The notes under the pieces were generated by a model that ran no database searches, had not been told where the DNA came from, and saw only the letters and a program-made list of their open reading frames with translations. 9,515 nt of DNA from Cyanobacteriota bacterium (GTDB lineage: Bacteria > Cyanobacteriota > Cyanobacteriia > SKYG9). Both the position numbers and the translations under genes were made by a program. Positions 5,842 through 9,515 of the stretch are shown here, piece after piece (the stretch's first letter is position 1; the number at the start of each line of letters is the position of its first letter). The stretch spans positions 1 to 9,515 of the forward strand of contig JANWZG010000124.1 in the NCBI GenBank assembly GCA_025054735.1, written 5' to 3'.

Positions 5842-6471
5842 TCAAGACTGCTTGGGCAACTGGCTAGTGGTGGTTTCTTCAGGGGTAGTGGGGTTACTAC
5901 TAGCTGGTGCACTGCCCTGAAGATAGTTGCGTACTGCTTTTAGTTGCGATTCTTGAGGCATGGTTGCTGGATGCACTTGCTTCAGCCAGTTCAGTGCTTC
6001 CCATAGCTCAAGATTGTGGTACTTACATAGGTAGGCAATGCAGACCGTAGGCGATCGCTCCACACCAGCATAGCAGTGGACATAGATGGGCAGTTGGTTC
6101 TGAACGCTGTGATGGATAATGTCGAGAGCAGCGTGCAGTTGACTGGGCTTAATCTCGCGCTTGTAGCGACTATCGGGCAACACTAGCCGCAAACAGCGAA
6201 ACTGCTCTTCCACATCCCTCGGTAGAGACTCTTCAGAAGCGCCACATAGGGAAAAGACCACTTGAATGCCCGCTTGCCGCAATATTGCACTATCTCCTGG
6301 TTGGGGAGATGCCCCCACGGCTAGCTTTCCAGGCAATACCCAATCCACATGGGTAAGCGATCGCCGCTCGCGGGCTGGCCGCCTCCCTGACGGTTTCCCT
6401 CGTAGCTGACGTTGCAACCAAGACCATAACCGCTGGACTAACCGATGCAGGCGATCAAAAACACGTTTCAC
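5842..6471 (-). CDS. Dual-specificity-type protein phosphatase (cysteine-dependent)
   Basis: The 209-residue product has the CX5R phosphatase loop in IYVHCYAGVERSPTV (129-143), with nucleophile Cys133 and phosphate-binding Arg139. LPDSRY supplies the likely general acid Asp100 about 33 residues before the Cys, the usual spacing for dual-specificity phosphatases. HVDWVLPGKLAVGASPQPGD (41-60) is the typical entry to such domains. Substrates could be phosphotyrosine/serine proteins or another phosphate ester. The first 40 residues are extra: a basic, tryptophan-containing amphipathic stretch (LVQRLWSWLQRQLRGK) that may bind membrane or nucleic acid. The C-terminal 25 residues are Pro/Thr/Ser-rich and probably disordered. 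The start is GTG at 6471; no in-frame ATG precedes the domain and an upstream stop limits extension. It follows the DUF2330 gene by 138 bases. Confidence 0.85.
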   Translation of the reverse strand: MKRVFDRLHRLVQRLWSWLQRQLRGKPSGRRPARERRSLTHVDWVLPGKLAVGASPQPGDSAILRQAGIQVVFSLCGASEESLPRDVEEQFRCLRLVLPDSRYKREIKPSQLHAALDIIHHSVQNQLPIYVHCYAGVERSPTVCIAYLCKYHNLELWEALNWLKQVHPATMPQESQLKAVRNYLQGSAPASSNPTTPEETTTSQLPKQS

Positions 6472-6555
6472 TCGGAAATACCTAGAGTGTTGAACAGCTA
6501 CAACTGCATGAGTAGCACACGTCTATGATACATCGCACTCCAGCCGTGGCGATCA

Positions 6556-6581
6556 ATACCTATAGTCCCATACCTATAGTC
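6556..6581 (-). promoter_or_regulatory. Tandem 12-base repeat upstream of the phosphatase gene
   Basis: ATACCTATAGTC occurs exactly twice (6556-6567 and 6570-6581), with a 14-base period. On the minus strand, the direction of the phosphatase gene, each reads GACTATAGGTAT and so offers a TATAGG -10-like hexamer. The repeats lie about 85-110 bases before the GTG start. They could be a direct-repeat operator or two alternative promoters. Confidence 0.35.
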
Positions 6582-6609
6582 ACGCACCGCATCAGATAGT
6601 TATTAATCC

Positions 6610-7965
6610 CTAATTCCACAAACTGCGCCACCAAGGCTCAGGACGATAGTCAGCCGTCGGTTGCTTGCGGCGAATGTCACGAATATCCCAGCCGGTCAAC
6701 CTAGCCAGGGTTTGAGACTCTTGCTCAAAGCGTTGGCTTAACTGGCGCTTATACTCTTGCCCTGCACGACAACTAAGATCGCCCTTAAAGGGATGTTGAA
6801 GAATGTAGCGCCCTTGGAAAAATTCCTGATTAGAAGTTTCTTGGAACATCAGGTCTTCAGGGAATTTGTCGCGGGTATAGCGCACGTGCAGGCGGGTGAT
6901 GAAGACATTGGGCCGGACGATCGGCATCCCTCGACCACCAACATCGGGCCTAGTGGGAAAGTTCAACCAGAATACGCCTGCTTTCCGCAATTCTTCTGGA
7001 GTCAATGGATCCGCAGCACAGGGGTCGCAACCACCCATATTCCAGGCATATTCCAAGAAGGCAACCCGCTTATTTTCCCTTGTGTAGGCAGTTTTGAACA
7101 TCGCCTTGTAGAAGTTGCTAAATTCGTCCTTAACAAACACGGGAATGGTTTCGTTAGAGGGGATTTTAACCGTGCGGTAGTTGGTCAATTCCACCTGTCC
7201 CTTAGGGGACATTAGATAGATAATCAAGTCCTGCTCTGAGCGGGCATTGACCATGCCAAGGCGAATCGGCAACATAAACCGGGGTGATTCGTAGGCCATC
7301 TGCAACGGGCGCAAGGACTGAAATCCGCTCTGTTCAAATTTATCTAGGTTGACCTTGGCAACAAAGAACTTGAGACGTTGGCGTATGTAGGGCTGTAGCA
7401 ATTGGCTTGCTCCGTTGGGAATGCGGTAGCCATTTTCCCGCAGCCAAGTTTCTAGACCATCCGATTCACGGGCACTAAGGATGAGAATGTCGTATTCACC
7501 AACTGTATACTGGGCTTCTACAGTAACCCCTAGGGTGTTATCTCGACGCTGACGTGACTCAGCAGTGGCGCTGCTACGTGCGAGACTGCCTGGGAATGGA
7601 GCCGCTGCTGGTGGAGGAATTGGCATACAGGGGTCAGGGTCAAAATATTCCACTAAGCGAGGGGCACTGAAGGCATCCAAGCGTTCAATAATTTTAGGAT
7701 CCCCAACATTGATTTGTTCCCGTTGCAGGACGACGGGTACAGGAACCACGATCGCAAAGTCTTTAACTGGGCCTTGATAATCGTTGGCCATCGTCAGCAC
7801 AGTGCGGTTACCATCACGGGCGATCGCCACCTGAGACGCTTGATTATAGAGCTTGGCATCTGCCTTTGCCACATAAAAGCCACAAAATGCCCAAGCAGGC
7901 GGACTAGCCATCAGCATGGTGAAACACACAAGCAACAGAATGATGAAAGAACGTAGGAATTTCAT
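6610..7965 (-). CDS. Secreted DUF2330 family protein
   Basis: The function of this family is unknown. The 451-residue product begins with a Sec signal peptide: basic MKFLR, a hydrophobic core to about residue 20, and a likely cleavage after AWA (24-26). The residue before Cys28 is Phe, which does not fit a lipobox. The mature N-terminus FCGFYVAKADAKLYNQASQ and the following NDYQGPVKDFAIVVPVPV (61-78) are hallmarks of DUF2330, as are LRPLQMAYESPRFMLPIRLG (218-237) and the VELTNYRTVKIPSN region. Mature cysteines are Cys28, Cys113, Cys313, Cys316 and Cys399; the GGCDPCAADPL motif gives a CxxC pair. Residues 110-142 are Pro/Ala/Ser-rich and look like a linker. The protein should lie in the periplasm or at the outer surface. 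The RnfD-like gene is 113 bases upstream on the same strand. No clear ribosome site precedes the ATG. Confidence 0.85.
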   Translation of the reverse strand: MKFLRSFIILLLVCFTMLMASPPAWAFCGFYVAKADAKLYNQASQVAIARDGNRTVLTMANDYQGPVKDFAIVVPVPVVLQREQINVGDPKIIERLDAFSAPRLVEYFDPDPCMPIPPPAAAPFPGSLARSSATAESRQRRDNTLGVTVEAQYTVGEYDILILSARESDGLETWLRENGYRIPNGASQLLQPYIRQRLKFFVAKVNLDKFEQSGFQSLRPLQMAYESPRFMLPIRLGMVNARSEQDLIIYLMSPKGQVELTNYRTVKIPSNETIPVFVKDEFSNFYKAMFKTAYTRENKRVAFLEYAWNMGGCDPCAADPLTPEELRKAGVFWLNFPTRPDVGGRGMPIVRPNVFITRLHVRYTRDKFPEDLMFQETSNQEFFQGRYILQHPFKGDLSCRAGQEYKRQLSQRFEQESQTLARLTGWDIRDIRRKQPTADYRPEPWWRSLWN

Positions 7966-8078
7966 AGTTAGAGATAGGGTAAAGGACTTGGTGATAGTTG
8001 CTACATAGAATCATTCCGTGGATGGGGGATGACATTGGGAATCCAGAAAAGTCACTCCAGATACTACTGCTCAGCCAT

Positions 8079-9002
8079 CTAGGCCGCATCAGACCGTAGG
8101 GGAGCAATCTGAGGGACGAGTGCTGCCTCCAGGGGCGGGGGGTATGGGGAATTAACCCCTTGCTGCTCTACCTGAATAGTTGAAGAGGAGCGCCAAGCAA
8201 ACCGCTCCGCAGGCAACCACCAATCTAATAACCAGGTCACAGGCGAAAGGGCAAACAGCGCCCAAAACACCGCAGTGGACACAAAGTAGTAGTTGCGTAG
8301 GATGAAGGTGAGCACAGCGATCGCCCCTGCCCACAGCAAGCGACCGATACGGGCATTGGGAATCGATCGCGGATCTGTCACCATGAATAGGGCAAATAAG
8401 ATGAGGGAGCCACTCATCAGTCGATGCCCGACCACATCCCATGTCCAGCCCAGCCAGAGATTGCGTCCAACTTCCAACAGGCCATAAACTCCGAGGAAGG
8501 CGATCGAGGTATCCCAACGTCCAACCCGCTGCAACACCAAGCCCCCTGTGGCTAGAAACACAGCCACATACCAAGCATTTTCACCCCATTGCCCTGGTGA
8601 TACCCAACCACTGTGGCTCAGTAATATCGTCGCTACAATGCCAAAGTTAGCCGGATTGAAACAATGCTTGCCCTTGAACTGAAACACGAACTTACTGGCA
8701 ATCGCTAACCCCGCTGCCAAAGCCATGATGTCTAGGCGATCGGTGCGAAACAACAAACTCAAACCCAGGGCAGTAATCAGAGGGCTGCGCACATTGATAG
8801 AGGGCCGAGCAGAGGAAACCGAGGAGGGAAGACGGATAGCAGAAACGACATGGCTGATGATTACCTGTACAACCAAACAGGTGACGATCGCAGTGGCAAT
8901 GATCTCTGGTTTGAGCGTCCAGTCGCGAGTACTAAGGCCCAGCACCAAAAACAGGCTAAGGAAAAGGATCTGGTAATCGCGGGCATCGGGAAATGCAGGC
9001 AT
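8079..9002 (-). CDS. RnfD/NqrB-like integral membrane protein without a visible flavin-attachment motif
   Basis: The 307-residue product is a polytopic inner-membrane protein with about ten hydrophobic segments (near 10-23, 33-55, 73-85, 90-106, 118-130, 142-157, 166-178, 195-209, 221-236, 239-261). Family marks shared with RnfD/NqrB, from memory of the E. coli homologue, are FKGKHCFNPANFGI (109-122), RLMSGSLILFALFMVTDPRS (194-213) and GRLLWAGAIAVLTFILRN (220-237). In true RnfD/NqrB a loop with an S-x-A-T motif between these blocks carries covalent FMN. Here only about 20 residues separate NPANFGIVATILL from the next membrane segment and no such motif is visible. No other rnf or nqr subunit gene is nearby. 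The last 40 residues are hydrophilic and Pro-rich. GGTGAG (9009-9014) lies 6 bases before the ATG. Membrane transport or electron transfer is possible; neither is shown. Confidence 0.8.
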   Translation of the reverse strand: MPAFPDARDYQILFLSLFLVLGLSTRDWTLKPEIIATAIVTCLVVQVIISHVVSAIRLPSSVSSARPSINVRSPLITALGLSLLFRTDRLDIMALAAGLAIASKFVFQFKGKHCFNPANFGIVATILLSHSGWVSPGQWGENAWYVAVFLATGGLVLQRVGRWDTSIAFLGVYGLLEVGRNLWLGWTWDVVGHRLMSGSLILFALFMVTDPRSIPNARIGRLLWAGAIAVLTFILRNYYFVSTAVFWALFALSPVTWLLDWWLPAERFAWRSSSTIQVEQQGVNSPYPPPLEAALVPQIAPLRSDAA

Positions 9003-9220
9003 ATAAAGCTCACCAACTTAAGAGAAACGAGTGGGAGGCAATGCCAACCCACCCGGTCGTTGCATGATGTCAATGCTGCTTAGTATGCCTACAAGACGAA
9101 ATCACTAAGGTCAATGTTTCAGAATTTGAAACAGTCAGCGCCAAGGGCATAGTGCCGGACTAAAGCCACGGGAAAGGCTGGATTGTTCTGCCCGAAATAC
9201 TTGCCATTGGCCGATGTTGC
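9003..9220. other. Spacer between mutS and the RnfD-like gene
   Basis: These 218 bases hold no convincing gene. The ribosome site GGTGAG of the RnfD-like gene is at 9009-9014 (minus). A perfect hairpin TGTTTCA-GAATT-TGAAACA lies at 9115-9133. There is no T tract after it on the minus strand, so it is more likely a regulatory site or a mutS 3' hairpin than a strong intrinsic terminator. Confidence 0.5.
9115..9133. promoter_or_regulatory. Perfect inverted repeat upstream of the RnfD-like gene
   Basis: TGTTTCA (9115-9121) and TGAAACA (9127-9133) are exact reverse complements separated by GAATT. The site lies about 113-131 bases before the RnfD-like start and downstream of the mutS stop on the minus strand. 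Symmetry suggests a dimeric regulator site; a transcript-end hairpin is the other option. Confidence 0.35.
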
Positions 9221-9515
9221 CTAATCACAGGTATTGGGGCAATTACCTTCAAAGATGTCTAGTTGCTGGGCGGGTTGGTCAGTATTCTTGGGTTGGCGCT
9301 TTTCTCGTCCAGGTTTTTCTCGCACGGTAGGGTCGCTAGTCCTGCCCTGACGCAACCCGATCGCAATCCGGGAGTGTTTTTCAATTTGTGCCATCACCTG
9401 CCGCGCCCGCTGAATCACAGAGGGAGGCAAGCCTGCTAGTCGTCCTGCTTCGATGCCATAGGAGCGATCAGCTCCCCCTGGACGAACTTGGTGCAGGAAG
9501 ATAATCTGGTCAGGT
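9221..9515 (-). CDS. mutS: DNA mismatch repair protein MutS, C-terminal end only
   Basis: The minus strand is open from the window edge to TAG at 9223-9221 and gives the last 97 complete codons; the rest lies beyond 9515. It begins PDQIIFLHQVRPGGADRSYG and continues IEAGRLAGLPPSVIQRARQV, which is the end of the MutS ATPase domain: the helix-turn-helix dimer region that follows the Walker motifs. MutS recognises mismatches and recruits MutL. The tail is hydrophilic and Arg/Lys/Pro/Gln-rich, so probably flexible. It ends with QQLDIFEGNCPNTCD, in which QLDIF (9251-9265) fits the beta sliding-clamp-binding motif QLxLF known near the C-terminus of other bacterial MutS proteins. ATG-started readings beginning inside this frame (for example from 9430) are only fragments of it. 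Confidence 0.95.
   Translation of the reverse strand, partial: PDQIIFLHQVRPGGADRSYGIEAGRLAGLPPSVIQRARQVMAQIEKHSRIAIGLRQGRTSDPTVREKPGREKRQPKNTDQPAQQLDIFEGNCPNTCD

Noticed and set aside
6757..7215. A 152-codon plus-strand frame inside the DUF2330 gene
   Set aside because: It is antisense to a well-supported family protein, shows no recognisable domain or ribosome site, and has the composition of a shadow frame.
7904..8107. A 67-codon minus-strand frame covering the gap between the RnfD-like and DUF2330 genes
   Set aside because: It overlaps the ends of both genes in another frame, has no recognisable features and no ribosome site; chance is the simpler explanation.

Overview
The window looks like part of a cyanobacterial chromosome. 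The first gene is the phycobilisome-core gene apcF. The glutamine synthetase has the cyanobacterial type I form. Six exact copies of the palindrome GCGATCGC (the HIP1 repeat typical of many cyanobacteria) occur in 9.5 kb, where well under one is expected by chance. Base composition is about 50% GC and the spacers carry dispersed palindromic repeats, which suggests a Leptolyngbya- or Oscillatoria-like filamentous lineage. That placement is only a guess; no species can be named.

Layout. (1) 1-483, minus: apcF, cut at its 3' end by the window edge. (2) 484-1071: a 588-base divergent spacer with a GTA-N8-TAC NtcA-like box, a 105-base palindromic MITE-like repeat and a second promoter-like region. 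(3) 1072-2493, plus: glnA, followed by a strong intrinsic terminator and a second 105-base copy of the same repeat. (4) 2718-4596, minus: a hot-dog acyl-CoA thioesterase, a small unrecognised protein one base upstream of it, a degenerate third palindrome, and an inosine/uridine-type nucleoside hydrolase. (5) 4847-5782, plus: ribokinase, divergent from the nucleoside hydrolase. Together these two would split nucleosides and phosphorylate the released ribose. (6) 5842-9002, minus: a dual-specificity-type phosphatase, a secreted DUF2330 protein, and an RnfD/NqrB-like membrane protein that seems to lack the flavin-attachment loop. (7) 9221-9515, minus: the 3' end of mutS, ending in a probable sliding-clamp-binding motif.

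Most of the window is ordinary core genome: light harvesting, nitrogen assimilation, nucleoside salvage and mismatch repair. The least explained part is the pair of RnfD-like membrane protein and secreted DUF2330 protein, with a phosphatase gene downstream. The second point of interest is that two same-orientation copies of one MITE-like element flank glnA, and the upstream copy abuts the NtcA-like box. I saw no CRISPR array, tRNA, rRNA or intact transposase gene.
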